Shown: positions 1 to 8,754 of the stretch, piece after piece
Layout: the number at the start of each line of letters is the position of its first letter
How positions within the stretch are numbered: position 1 is the first letter of the stretch
Assembly: GCA_029262855.1 (NCBI GenBank)
Contig: JAJCYP010000065.1
Coordinates: forward strand, 1 to 47,018
DNA length: 47,018 bases
From: Bacteroidota bacterium
GTDB taxonomy: Bacteria; Bacteroidota; Rhodothermia; Rhodothermales; UBA10348
Direction: 5' to 3'
Translations under genes and position numbers: made by a program
Notes under the pieces: generated by a model
What the model saw: only the letters and a program-made list of their open reading frames with translations
Told to the model about the DNA's origin: nothing
Databases searched by the model: none

Positions 1-1
1 A

Positions 2-1405
2 GATCGGAGGTCAGCCTGGCTGTTCTCTGGAGATTCCATCACACAGCTCAGCGCACCGTCGCCGAGGGCGCAGCGTGGCTTCGGAACCGGCCTGGCCATT
101 GCGAAAGGCGCGGTGGCGGTTGCGTCGCCGAGCGCCGACTACGAGGAAGGGCTGGTTTCGGTATTCGAATCGTCCGATGAAGGCTGGATGCCTGCGGGTA
201 CACTGGCTCCCGAAGTGTCATTCCTGGAGTCCATCCGTGCCAACGAGACGGACTGTGAAGAAGGGACCGCGGGACTCTTCGCCTGTGACAACGTGGATCT
301 GATTTCATTCGTCTCAGCCAAGGAGCTCACCTCCGAGCGCGGCGTGAAGATGACCGATATCTGGGGCTGGGAGGATCCGGAGACGGGTCATGAATGGGTG
401 CTTTTGGCGCGTACGGACGGCACCGCATTCGTCAACATCACGGATCCGGCAAATCCGGTGTATGTGGGAGAACTGCTTCGGACCGAGGGCTCGCCCGGCG
501 CGGCGTGGAGGGATGTGAAGGTTTACAAGAACCACGCGTTCATTGTGGCCGATGGCTCCGGCGAGCATGGCACGCAGATCTTTGATTTGACCCGGCTCCG
601 AGACGTGGACCCGGCGGACATGCCGGTGACCCTTGAGGAGACGGCCCACTATTCCGGCACGGCCTCAACCCACAACATGGTGATCAACGAGGACACCGGG
701 TTTGCGTACGCCGTGGGCAATCGGGCCGGTGGCGAGACCTGCAACGGGCAGAGCCACATGATTGACATTCGGGACCCCGTCAATCCCGAGTTTGCCGGCT
801 GCTTCTCCGAGCCGCAGTCGAGAGGGACGCACGATGCACAGTGTGTCCTGTACCACGGCCCTGACGCCGACTATTCCGGCAGTGAAATCTGTCTGTCATC
901 CAATGGCAAGTCGCTGGTGATCTCGGATGTAACGGACAAGGCGAACCCAGCTACGGTGGCACAGGCCACGTATCCGATGACGCACTACACGCATCAGGGC
1001 TGGCTGGACGAGAGCCACTCGTACTTCTACATGAATGACGAGCTGGACGAGATGAACGGCGCCGTGGAGCGGACGCGAACGCTGATCTGGGATGTTCAGG
1101 ACCTGGACGATCCGCAGCTGGTGAACCAGTTCTACCTGGCCTCCAGCGCCAGCGACCACAATCTGTACACCCGCGGGAAGTACATGTACCAGTCCAACTA
1201 CCAGGCGGGTCTGCGCATCCTGGACATCACCGATCCGGTCAACCCCGTAGAGGTGGGCAACTTCGACACCGCTCCCTACGCGGAAGATGCTGCGGGCTTC
1301 GGTGGGTCGTGGAGCAACTACCCGTTCTTCAAGAGTGGCGTGATTGCAGTCTCCAGCCGCGCCGAAGGTCTGTTCTTGGTGCGATTCCGGAAGGTGGATT
1401 CCTGA
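2..1405 (+). CDS. LVIVD-repeat / choice-of-anchor B family secreted protein, 5' truncated by window edge
   Basis: The reading frame is open from the first bases of the window, so the true start lies outside it; the GTG at 113 is an internal codon. Seen: the first ~60 residues resemble an FG-GAP-type beta-propeller blade (motif FGTGLAIAKGAVAVASP, then a short acidic loop). The rest carries repeated LVIVD-like units such as DITDPVNPVEVGNF, DIRDPVNPEFAGCF and ITDPANPVYVGEL, which mark the beta-propeller family called choice-of-anchor B or LVIVD-repeat proteins. Those proteins are normally exported and often surface attached; their function is unknown. No C-terminal sorting signal is visible, as the protein ends FRKVDS right after the last blade. 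It converges with the minus-strand membrane protein gene 31 bp downstream. A second LVIVD protein lies at 4929-6716. Family assignment is firm; function is not. Confidence 0.85.
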   Translation, partial: DRRSAWLFSGDSITQLSAPSPRAQRGFGTGLAIAKGAVAVASPSADYEEGLVSVFESSDEGWMPAGTLAPEVSFLESIRANETDCEEGTAGLFACDNVDLISFVSAKELTSERGVKMTDIWGWEDPETGHEWVLLARTDGTAFVNITDPANPVYVGELLRTEGSPGAAWRDVKVYKNHAFIVADGSGEHGTQIFDLTRLRDVDPADMPVTLEETAHYSGTASTHNMVINEDTGFAYAVGNRAGGETCNGQSHMIDIRDPVNPEFAGCFSEPQSRGTHDAQCVLYHGPDADYSGSEICLSSNGKSLVISDVTDKANPATVAQATYPMTHYTHQGWLDESHSYFYMNDELDEMNGAVERTRTLIWDVQDLDDPQLVNQFYLASSASDHNLYTRGKYMYQSNYQAGLRILDITDPVNPVEVGNFDTAPYAEDAAGFGGSWSNYPFFKSGVIAVSSRAEGLFLVRFRKVDS

Positions 1406-1412
1406 TTCGCGT

Positions 1413-1427
1413 CCCCGCCAACCGGGG
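1413..1427. terminator. Small hairpin between convergent genes
   Basis: CCCCG (1413-1417) and CGGGG (1423-1427) form a 5-bp GC stem with a 5-nt loop in the 31-bp gap between two convergent genes. There is no clear T-run on either side, so this is only a possible bidirectional terminator. Confidence 0.3.
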
Positions 1428-1436
1428 CTCAAGGTC

Positions 1437-2411
1437 TCAATTTGAAGTTGGTGCTTCCGCATCCATGTAGGCGGCGGCTGCGTGATCGTGTCTCCTTTGC
1501 GCGTGCACCAGCAGGCCGCCCAGGGATAAGAGCGTTGCTCCGACAACGGCGGCGACGTGGCTTGCTGTTCGCAGGATTGCAGCGAAGCGTTCCGGGTCCA
1601 GATTGTCGAGTTGGTCGGGGGGTAGAAACTGAGTCGGGTCGAAGGGAAAAAGCCCCAACAGGGCGATCACGGTCGCATTCGTTCCAATCACCAGCATGCC
1701 CCACCCCAGGTAGCCCTTCCAGCGGCGCCGTCCCCAGAGGAAGGTGCCGGAGGCCAGGAGAGCCGCACCTATTCCCTCGGCGGCCCAGACAATGCAGGAG
1801 ACTGGGCCCCGGAAAGGGGGAAAAGACCCCCCTGCCTGGACAGAGACGAACACGATCCCCACCAGGGCGGCCGTAGCAACAGTCAAGATCCACCAGCCAG
1901 GAAAAGCGAGAACAACGCCGACGCCACGGGCGATGCCACTCTGGGTGCGCTCTCCACGCTGCAGGCGCCGAATGCGACGGACGTCGTCCGGCATGCTGGT
2001 GACCGTTCCATCGAAGTATCCTGACGCGGCTGGCCGGGTTAGAAAGAAGGCCAGGATCCCAAAGGACACAACACTGCCCGCGGCTGCGAATCCCATCATG
2101 GGCGGCTTCAGGAAAGCCAAAACGAGAACAGTTGCGGGGATGCTTGCCAGCAGAAGTATTCGCCCCCAGCTTCGGCGTTTCAGGATTGCGATTCCGGATG
2201 CGAGCTGGACCGTGTTTGTGAGGGCACCCACCGCTACGAAAATCGCAAGCTCAACTCCAGCGTCACGCCACATCTCCTGCATGGAGGGGACAACCAGCGG
2301 CACCCAAAAAGCCAGCAAACCCAAGGCGCCGCTGACGGCGTAGTACCAGCCAATAATGCTCAGAGAGAGCGGTCGATAGGTCACCGGGGAATCAGGCGAA
2401 AAGAACGACAT
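1437..2411 (-). CDS. Polytopic membrane protein of unknown function
   Basis: About 324 residues with seven or eight hydrophobic segments, typical of an inner-membrane protein. Seen: the N-terminal region MSFFSPDSPVTYRPLSL leads into a hydrophobic stretch (IIGWYYAVSGALGLLAFW), followed by paired helices to residue ~130. A charged cytoplasmic-looking loop (about residues 140-170, rich in Arg) precedes four more helices. The C-terminus is His/Ala rich (QRRHDHAAAAYMD). The frame stays open to 2540, but that extension (SCLRISPDFLEHHAPRAS...) is not membrane-like, so the ATG at 2411 is preferred; no good Shine-Dalgarno is visible at either site. It stands alone, convergent with the LVIVD gene. No family was recognised with confidence. 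Confidence 0.7.
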   Translation of the reverse strand: MSFFSPDSPVTYRPLSLSIIGWYYAVSGALGLLAFWVPLVVPSMQEMWRDAGVELAIFVAVGALTNTVQLASGIAILKRRSWGRILLLASIPATVLVLAFLKPPMMGFAAAGSVVSFGILAFFLTRPAASGYFDGTVTSMPDDVRRIRRLQRGERTQSGIARGVGVVLAFPGWWILTVATAALVGIVFVSVQAGGSFPPFRGPVSCIVWAAEGIGAALLASGTFLWGRRRWKGYLGWGMLVIGTNATVIALLGLFPFDPTQFLPPDQLDNLDPERFAAILRTASHVAAVVGATLLSLGGLLVHAQRRHDHAAAAYMDAEAPTSN

Positions 2412-2645
2412 CGGAATCAGGTCGAGAAGTGGGTATGTGTGGCCTTGCAATACCCGCCACTGCCGTGCCTGTGACGCTCGCGGGGCGTGGTGCTCGAGGA
2501 AATCGGGACTGATGCGTAGACATGACCTGGGGGCACCCAAATAAACGAGATTTCCGCGCCATTCACGACACGGCGTTCCACAATCAGTCCACGACCGTCC
2601 GGATTCGGACCGTCAACACCCGAAACGAGACCCTCCCCCTAGACC

Positions 2646-3041
2646 TTAGAAGGGCAGGTCATCGTTCATGTCACCTGCTTCGGGAAGTGGAGGAAGCGGC
2701 TCGGGCATGGGGTCGGCCCCGCCTTCGCTCTTTTCTACCTTCCAGGCCTTGACATCCGTGTACCAGCGGCCGTTGTACTCACGGCTCTGGAGGTCGATGG
2801 AGGCTGTCACCTGATCGCCCTGGTTCAGGCCGAAGCGATCGATGTTGTCCCCCCAGACCGTAACACACACCTTGCGAGGGTACTCGCCCGGCAGGTCCAT
2901 GACGAAATCCTGTTTGCGCCATTCTCCGCGCTGACTGGTTCCGGTCTGCATTTCCAGAATCTGTTCGACGGTGCCGGTAATCTTGAGGTCCACGGAGCTG
3001 GGAATCGGGTTGCGCTGGGAGTATTCGTCTTGGCCGCCCAA
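2646..3041 (-). CDS. DUF3127 domain protein with SSB-like acidic C-terminal tip
   Basis: A small protein of about 131 residues. Seen: an OB-fold-like DUF3127 core (KITGTVEQILEMQTGTSQRG, then WRKQDFVMDLPGEYPRKV, TVWGDNIDRF, GDQVTASIDLQSREYNGRWYTDV), a Pro/Glu-rich linker, and the terminal tip MNDDLPF. Family knowledge: DUF3127 proteins are widespread in Bacteroidota and are compared with single-stranded-DNA-binding OB folds; a DDLPF/DDIPF tip is how SSB docks partner proteins. A DNA-related role is therefore inferred, not shown. Start: TTG at 3041 gives the longest product, but GTG at 2993 (MDLKITGTVEQ) would begin exactly at the domain, as family members often do. Neither has a clear ribosome-binding site. 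Confidence 0.8.
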   Translation of the reverse strand: MGGQDEYSQRNPIPSSVDLKITGTVEQILEMQTGTSQRGEWRKQDFVMDLPGEYPRKVCVTVWGDNIDRFGLNQGDQVTASIDLQSREYNGRWYTDVKAWKVEKSEGGADPMPEPLPPLPEAGDMNDDLPF

Positions 3042-3135
3042 GCGGCCGGGGGTATCACCTGCAGCCTGCGGCAGGGTTTCGTTCAGGGACGGAGAAATTC
3101 TCGGTCCCGGCCAAGGTCCGGGGCGACGGTGGGCG

Positions 3136-4830
3136 TCAGCCGCGCCTGCGGCTATACATGTGGCCGGCCGCTTCCTCCACGAATTCCCGCCAGGTCAAGT
3201 CCTCTCCCGAGCCGGTGGGACTGTACCCGATCCAACAATGCGGCTTGCGGCGGCCGTACTCGAAGCGGGCGTCAATCCCAGGCCCCGTGGCCTGGGACAG
3301 GAACTCGTCAAGCAGATAGACGGCGTTGTCCAGGTAGTAGGAGTCCATGTCGCCGACGGCTATGTGGAGCTTCCCATTCAACTGCGGACCGATCGTCTCC
3401 CAGTTGGCTCTCAGGTACTGGTGGATGTCGTAGTTGACCTTCCAGTGTTCAGCGGTCTGTTGGTCGATATCGCCAGTCTGGGGATTCCAGATTGGGCGCG
3501 GGTAGCCGTTCTCGCCAACAGACCCGAAGACGGCCTCCCAGATGGCCCACTGTCCTCCCGAGCGTGTGTCGGGCCCGGTGGCATACTCCATCAGATTCTC
3601 CTGCCTGACGGTCGAGCGAATGTTGCCATCGAACCGGCGTGCGTTGGGTCGTTCGATCTTGTGCCACTCGTTATCGGTGAAGTACGCATTCTCGTCTTCG
3701 TACACGTTCACGATCTGGTGATAGTTGAAGTCCACCGGGTCGGGGCACCAGCCCCACGAACCGCCGAAGAAGTCCGGGTAGAATACCTGCATGGCGATGG
3801 CCTCCCAGCCGCCGGTCGAGCCTCCTGCAACAATGCGCGCCCACTCCTGCGGAATCAGTCGAAACTCCCGCTCCAGATGAGGAATGAGCTCCTGCGTGAT
3901 GGCGTCGCCGTAGGGTCCCAGATTCTCCGAGTTGACGGAGTACGACGTGTCGTAGTAGGGATTGGCGTCTCGGATAGTGACCGCGACCACCGGTGGGGCC
4001 TGGCCGCTGGTCCACCAGTCGTTGAAGCCCTCGCTGCGCCCTTGACCAGGCGAGTCTGGATCAAAATTGAACGGGGCGCGGCTTCCCGGAAAGTGACCCT
4101 GCATGTACATCACCGGGTACGCGGTGGAGGACGCGGCGTATCCCGCCGGAAGCAGGACATTCGCGCCGATGAACATGTCCTTGCCCCAGAACTCCGAGAG
4201 CAGTTCGCTACGGATCTTGACGTACTTCACCCACTCGGTGTCACTCGGGTTGCCCTGCTGAAGCGTGCCGCCCGGTGGGACCGGATCCGAGGGGGCAATG
4301 ACCTCACGCAGAGAGAGCGGAATCGTCCGCGAATCTCCCTCGCCGATAGTGACCGGGACAGGCGCGCTGAAGGCATTGCCCGGTGCTCGCCACTGGTTCT
4401 GACCCGCTCCGGAGTTGAGGTGCATGGAGACCGTGTGTCCGTCTGACCGCTCGAAAGTCGTGTAGACGCTCAAGAGGGCCTGCATCTCGTAATCCCCGGG
4501 AGGCAGGTCGGCCGCAGACGCCAGGGGATAGCCCTCCACTCCGGCGTCACCGGGCCTGATCTCCACGAAGTCGCCGGGCTTCAGACCGCTGACCATCTTG
4601 CCCCAGAAGGGCACGCCGTTGACACCCGTCTGAAGTCGGGGCTCTCGCTCGGAGGAGCGTGAGACGATCACGAATACGCGTCCATCGACAGGGACGTCCA
4701 AGCCCAGGGCGTGGATGGAGTCCGCCGCCTCCTGGGTAAACTGAACAGAAAAGGTGGGCCCAGATGGACCGGACGGAGAGGTGCAGGCCGCAAGAAGCAG
4801 CACAACAGACAGAGTAGGGAAGGATCGCAT
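3136..4830 (-). CDS. Lipoprotein esterase-like alpha/beta hydrolase
   Basis: About 564 residues from the ATG at 4830; an upstream ATG at 4860 would add ten residues. Seen: a lipoprotein signal (MRSFPTLSVVLLLAAC, lipobox LAAC) then a Ser/Pro-rich tether, so it is probably anchored to a membrane facing the periplasm or outside. An N-terminal ~190-residue domain of unknown fold precedes an esterase-D-like hydrolase domain (roughly residues 195-560). That domain contains an oxyanion/strand region (YPVMYMQGHFPG), a nucleophile elbow AGGSTGGWE with Ser at about 338, and a late His in RKPHCWIG. This fits the putative esterase (enterochelin-esterase-like) superfamily; the substrate is unknown. It lies downstream of the LVIVD gene on the same strand, with a hairpin between them, so it is probably transcribed separately. 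Confidence 0.8.
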   Translation of the reverse strand: MRSFPTLSVVLLLAACTSPSGPSGPTFSVQFTQEAADSIHALGLDVPVDGRVFVIVSRSSEREPRLQTGVNGVPFWGKMVSGLKPGDFVEIRPGDAGVEGYPLASAADLPPGDYEMQALLSVYTTFERSDGHTVSMHLNSGAGQNQWRAPGNAFSAPVPVTIGEGDSRTIPLSLREVIAPSDPVPPGGTLQQGNPSDTEWVKYVKIRSELLSEFWGKDMFIGANVLLPAGYAASSTAYPVMYMQGHFPGSRAPFNFDPDSPGQGRSEGFNDWWTSGQAPPVVAVTIRDANPYYDTSYSVNSENLGPYGDAITQELIPHLEREFRLIPQEWARIVAGGSTGGWEAIAMQVFYPDFFGGSWGWCPDPVDFNYHQIVNVYEDENAYFTDNEWHKIERPNARRFDGNIRSTVRQENLMEYATGPDTRSGGQWAIWEAVFGSVGENGYPRPIWNPQTGDIDQQTAEHWKVNYDIHQYLRANWETIGPQLNGKLHIAVGDMDSYYLDNAVYLLDEFLSQATGPGIDARFEYGRRKPHCWIGYSPTGSGEDLTWREFVEEAAGHMYSRRRG

Positions 4831-4870
4831 GGCAGGGGTGATTCGCGGAGGAAAGAGCACGATACAACAC

Positions 4871-4900
4871 AGGGCCCCGTCCGAATCCGAACGGGGCCCT
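4871..4900 (-). terminator. Probable terminator of the DUF305-LVIVD operon
   Basis: AGGGCCCCGT (4871-4880) and ACGGGGCCCT (4891-4900) form a perfect 10-bp stem with a 10-nt loop. It lies just beyond the stop of the minus-strand LVIVD gene and upstream of the esterase start. On the minus strand the 3' side is GTGTTGTATC, only modestly T-rich. Confidence 0.65.
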
Positions 4901-4928
4901 GCAGGAGGGGAAATCTCCTTGGAGAGCC

Positions 4929-6716
4929 CTACTCGGACATCTCCCGGAGGACCTTCGCCAGTCGAACGCGGATCCGGTCCGCGTTACGGGACTTGCCGCT
5001 GGCCAGCGAGCTCAGTGCCGCCATTTCCAACGTGTAGGCTGCTGCGGCAAGCTCCTCGGCCTGATTCGTATCCAGCGCCGCGTTCACACGGGACACCCAA
5101 TCGCCAGAGACCGCATCGGCGCGGACCAGTTGATCCATGTACGCGCGGGCAACGACCGGGACGGCCGGCCACTCCAGTAGCGGCTGTTCCTGGGCATTGA
5201 AATCGCGCATGGAAACCAGCTTGGCAGCGGCGATCTCATTGGCCGACAGGTGCTCGCTTGGCTCCAGCTCGAAAATATCGAAGCCGCGGGCTATCTCCGC
5301 CCCGAAGAGCTGGCCGTTGTGCCAGTAGGTGGACCAGTAGCCACCCGACACCAACACGGTGTCGCTTATCGGCCCCCGGTCGAAGAAACCGATTTCGAAT
5401 GCGTTCTCCGGATCGGTGAAATCGAAGATGGACATGCCGCCCTGGTACCAGGCCTGGGCCTTTATGTCGCGGCCCGGGATCGGGATGATGGAGCCATTGT
5501 GGGCCACGCAGTTTTCCGTGTCGGTCTGCGGGACGGGCAACTTGTAGTACCCTCGAAGCTTGAGCTTGCCGTCGACCAGATCAAAGATGGCGTTGGCACC
5601 CCAGGTCGGAGGATCTTCGCTGGTGCAGCGCGGCTGGCCGCCTCCGCCCCACTCGTCGGTAAAGATGACAGTGGTACCGTCATTGTTGAACGTGGCCGAG
5701 TGCCAGTAGGCAAAGTTGGGATCGACTACCTCTTCGATGCGAACCGGGTTGGCCGGATCGGTGATATCCAGGAGGATACCGTTGCCGGAGCACGCGCCGG
5801 CCGCAAGGCCCACGGCCGGGAAGGCGGTGATGTCGTGACACTGGTTCGTGCGACGGGAACTCTGGGTGCCGGGACCGTGGTCCCCACCCTTCCAGAGGCC
5901 ACCGAGATCGCCGTCCTGCTCGAAGATGCGAGGCATGTTGACGATCTCAGACATTTCCGGAGCGGCCAGCGGCACCTTGATTACTTCGATGCGGAAGTAG
6001 GACGTGTTCGGGTCCTCGTCCGGGTCCTGGGCAGCTGAGCATCCAGCCAGTTCTTCGGCGGGGCGAACACGGCTGGTGCCCTGCACATAGACGTACACGT
6101 TCTCGGCATCATTCGGATCGCTTACTACCGTGTGGGTGTGTGATCCGCGGCAGGTCTGGACGGCAGCTACTTGAGCCGGCGATCCGATGTCGGAGATGTT
6201 GAAGATCCGAACACCGCGGAACCGCTCATCGCTGACCGGGGCTTCAACACCCTGGGTGCCGCAATCCAAACGACCCCGCGTCTCCTGGACCGACATGAAC
6301 AGCAGGTCTCCATACACCGAAATATCGCCCTGTCCGCCGGGACAGACGACGGAGGTCTTCAGCTTGGGACTCTTTGGATCCGAGACATCGTAGATGTTGA
6401 ACCCGCGGTAGTTGCCCACAAATGCCATCCCGCCCTGGAATGCCAGGTCGGTGTTGCTGACACTTCCGCCGGTACGCTGCGCATCCCTGAAGCCTTCAGG
6501 CTTCGGCATGCTGGCGAGCAGGGTAACGCCCTTCGACGCCTCGCCGGCATCGTGCAGGCCCGCGCGCAGGCCAATGCGTGGGTCGTTTTCGTCCCAGTCC
6601 CAGAGCTTCTCTTTTGGCGGTTCGGGAAGCGTAGGCGGATTGTCTTGGGCCATGACCGGCGCGGCGACGGCCAGCATCAGGGTCAGGGACAACAGGTGCA
6701 GTAAACGAGTTCTCAT
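4929..6716 (-). CDS. Secreted LVIVD-repeat beta-propeller protein
   Basis: About 595 residues with a Sec signal peptide (MRTRLLHLLSLTLMLAVAAPVMAQ; cleavage expected after MAQ). Seen: an acidic/Pro linker followed by LVIVD-type blades, for example LAFQGGMAFVGNYRGFNIYDV, ISVYGDLLFMSVQ, GILLDITDPANPVRI and GGMSIFDFTDPENAFEIG. A helical C-terminal tail (residues ~500-595) is rich in Ala, Leu and Arg. Several Cys and a GSHTHTVV motif could bind metal, but this is speculative. The ATG at 6716 follows an in-frame TTG at 6725; the ATG was chosen. It lies 57 bp downstream of the DUF305 gene on the same strand, probably as one operon ending at the hairpin at 4871-4900. The DUF305-LVIVD association recurs in other genomes, but the role of the propeller is unknown. 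Confidence 0.85.
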   Translation of the reverse strand: MRTRLLHLLSLTLMLAVAAPVMAQDNPPTLPEPPKEKLWDWDENDPRIGLRAGLHDAGEASKGVTLLASMPKPEGFRDAQRTGGSVSNTDLAFQGGMAFVGNYRGFNIYDVSDPKSPKLKTSVVCPGGQGDISVYGDLLFMSVQETRGRLDCGTQGVEAPVSDERFRGVRIFNISDIGSPAQVAAVQTCRGSHTHTVVSDPNDAENVYVYVQGTSRVRPAEELAGCSAAQDPDEDPNTSYFRIEVIKVPLAAPEMSEIVNMPRIFEQDGDLGGLWKGGDHGPGTQSSRRTNQCHDITAFPAVGLAAGACSGNGILLDITDPANPVRIEEVVDPNFAYWHSATFNNDGTTVIFTDEWGGGGQPRCTSEDPPTWGANAIFDLVDGKLKLRGYYKLPVPQTDTENCVAHNGSIIPIPGRDIKAQAWYQGGMSIFDFTDPENAFEIGFFDRGPISDTVLVSGGYWSTYWHNGQLFGAEIARGFDIFELEPSEHLSANEIAAAKLVSMRDFNAQEQPLLEWPAVPVVARAYMDQLVRADAVSGDWVSRVNAALDTNQAEELAAAAYTLEMAALSSLASGKSRNADRIRVRLAKVLREMSE

Positions 6717-6773
6717 GGAGTTCAAGCGGGTTACTGGATAAAGGTGTGAGTGAGGCTGCCCGTTCGCGCGTCA

Positions 6774-7445
6774 CTACCGGAGACGCGCAAGCATCTGTTG
6801 CATGCGCTGGATTTCCATCGACTGGTCCTCCTCTACCGCATCGGCAAACTTGAAAATGTCGGTCTCCTGAGCCCCGCCCTCGGAGGAAAGAAGCTCGCCC
6901 ACCATGGTGATGGCTCCCTGGTGGTGTTGAATCATGAACTCCAGCCACAGCCGGTAGAACTCATCGCCGCCAGATGCCGTCAGCTGTGTCATCTGCTCAG
7001 GACTCAGCATGCCAGGCATGGCTGCCACGTGACCGCTCATCATATGGAGGGCGGTCGCCTCGGGGATGTCCTCTCCGCGATCGCGCAGCCACTTCTGCAT
7101 CAGTTCGATCTCCGCTCTTTGGGAGATCTCAATTCGCTGGCCCAGCAGGGCGAGATCCTGGCGATTGGTCCGGTCGGCAATGAGGGCGGTCATGTCGAGG
7201 GCCTGGGCGTGATGCCCAATCATGCCCTGCATGAAGTGGACGTCCGCATCCGTGTAGGGAATCTCGCGAGCCGTCATCATCGCGTCCGGAGCGCGCCGGG
7301 ATGCTTCACCGGGAGCACCCGGCTGCACGACGCGGGGTTGGTCGTCGGTGGACGGGCTCGCAGTTTCCGAAACACCGCTCGTCGTACCACAGGCGCTTGT
7401 TGCCATTGCGGCGACGAACACGAGAAGGAAGCCTGGACCTGATTT
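6774..7445 (-). CDS. DUF305 (CopM-like) lipoprotein
   Basis: About 223 residues. Seen: a lipoprotein signal (MKSGPGFLLVFVAAMATSAC), a disordered Ser/Pro/Thr linker, then two related four-helix-type halves. Each half has a Met/His motif: HFMQGMIGHHAQALDMT and EFMIQHHQGAITM, with further Met-rich stretches (HMMSGHVAAMPGM, QRMQQM). This is the DUF305 family; the cyanobacterial member CopM binds copper through such Met/His motifs, so periplasmic or surface metal binding is likely by inference. The start was set at GTG 7445 because it gives a compact lipoprotein signal with a Lys near the N-terminus; a TTG at 7487 would add 14 residues. It is the first gene of a presumed two-gene operon with the LVIVD protein. 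Confidence 0.85.
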   Translation of the reverse strand, partial: KSGPGFLLVFVAAMATSACGTTSGVSETASPSTDDQPRVVQPGAPGEASRRAPDAMMTAREIPYTDADVHFMQGMIGHHAQALDMTALIADRTNRQDLALLGQRIEISQRAEIELMQKWLRDRGEDIPEATALHMMSGHVAAMPGMLSPEQMTQLTASGGDEFYRLWLEFMIQHHQGAITMVGELLSSEGGAQETDIFKFADAVEEDQSMEIQRMQQMLARLR

Positions 7446-7576
7446 CACGCTTTCAAGGGGTAAGGGAACCAATGTATGCCCGGCCAAACTCGGAAGCCGG
7501 GTCAGAAATCGGCCTACGGTTTCTCAAGAAGGCGGTTTCGGGGGTATTGGGCGTGGCCGGGAATCACCGAGCGCCG

Positions 7577-8752
7577 TCAATCGACCGGTTCCCACGACAC
7601 CTTCGTGCCGGAACTCACCGCATCGGTCGGGTGGATTACCACGCGATCCCCGTTCTCAAGGCCACCAAGCACCTGGGCGTCTTCGTTCGAACGTTGCCCC
7701 AACTGCAGAGCGGTCAGGTGGGCCTTCCCGTTTCGAATCACGAAGGTCTGCCAGGCTCCGTCAAGGCTGAAAATGGCTGCGGTAGGGATGGTCAGAACGT
7801 CCGATTCCTCCCAAACAACAATCGAGGCCTCGACCCGGTAGCCAGCACCCAGTCGGTCGGGTCGATCGGTCAGAGCTACGACCACGTTGACGCGCTGCTC
7901 CTCGACGCCCAATGCCGAGACTTTGGTAAAGGCCGACGGCTCAATGCGCTGAACCCGGCCGGAAAGGACGCGATCTCCCCCCCAGTCGTCAATGATGACC
8001 GGGTCGCCGATATCGATCCGGACCGCATCTTCGGACAGCACGTCCACGACGATCTCCATGGCCTCGGAATTCCCCAGCTCGAGGAGTGGGGTGCCGACCC
8101 CCACCGTGCGTTCGCTTCGCTCCGGCACAAACATGACGCGTCCTGAGGCAGGTGTTCGAACGGAAAACGTGCCTCCGGTCTGATCCGCTCGTGTGCCGGA
8201 AAGAGCGGCCCTGGCTGCCGTGACATTGGCTTCGGCTGCGGCCAGTGCGGCCTCGGATGCAGTGACCATCCGCCGGCCGGATTCGGCCGCCAACTCGGCC
8301 TCTTCCAACTCCTGACTGCTCAGGATGCTGTCCCGTGCCAGTGCCCGGACACGCCCCAACTCGCGCGCTGTCTGATCGAGTCGCCCCGTGAGATCGTCCA
8401 GTTGGGCACGGGCCTGACTTCGCTGGGCCACAGCAGTTTCAACCTGGGCCGCCAGCACGCGCCGCGTGCGGGAGTCAGCCAGAGCCGGCGAAATGCGCGC
8501 GACAACCTGCCCGGCTTCCACGGAATCGCCTTCCTTCAGCAGGATTCGTTCCACCAGTCCCGCTACAGGAGCTGCGACCACGTACCGATCCACCACACGG
8601 GTTCGGCCCTCCTCCGAAATTGAGACCTGCAGGGTGCGCGGGCTAACCACGGCAGTCTCAACTTCCAGTCCGGCGCCACCGAAGACGCTGATCACCACCA
8701 CAGCGGTCAGGACCAGAACGCCGACCGCTATCCATACGATGCGCTTGTTCAA
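7577..8752 (-). CDS. HlyD/RND-type periplasmic adaptor (membrane fusion protein)
   Basis: About 391 residues. Seen: an N-terminal membrane anchor (IVWIAVGVLVLTAVVVISVF), a biotinyl-lipoyl half-motif (VAAPVAGLVERILLKEGD), a long Ala/Glu/Arg coiled-coil hairpin (about residues 95-190), the second lipoyl half (VRTPASGRVMFVPERSE), and beta-barrel and membrane-proximal domains ending at VSWEPVD. Such adaptors couple inner-membrane ABC exporters of the MacB/DevC type to an outer-membrane channel. It starts 2 bp after the permease stop, so it is the last gene of the four-gene dipeptidase-ABC operon. No TolC-like outer-membrane gene is present in the window. The exported substrate is unknown. Confidence 0.92.
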   Translation of the reverse strand: MNKRIVWIAVGVLVLTAVVVISVFGGAGLEVETAVVSPRTLQVSISEEGRTRVVDRYVVAAPVAGLVERILLKEGDSVEAGQVVARISPALADSRTRRVLAAQVETAVAQRSQARAQLDDLTGRLDQTARELGRVRALARDSILSSQELEEAELAAESGRRMVTASEAALAAAEANVTAARAALSGTRADQTGGTFSVRTPASGRVMFVPERSERTVGVGTPLLELGNSEAMEIVVDVLSEDAVRIDIGDPVIIDDWGGDRVLSGRVQRIEPSAFTKVSALGVEEQRVNVVVALTDRPDRLGAGYRVEASIVVWEESDVLTIPTAAIFSLDGAWQTFVIRNGKAHLTALQLGQRSNEDAQVLGGLENGDRVVIHPTDAVSSGTKVSWEPVD

Positions 8753-8754
8753 TG

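Noticed and set aside
2971-4446. Long plus-strand open frame (about 491 codons) opposite the esterase gene
   Set aside because: It runs antisense to a gene with clear signal peptide and active-site motifs, has biased composition and no recognisable domain. High GC content makes such antisense frames common.
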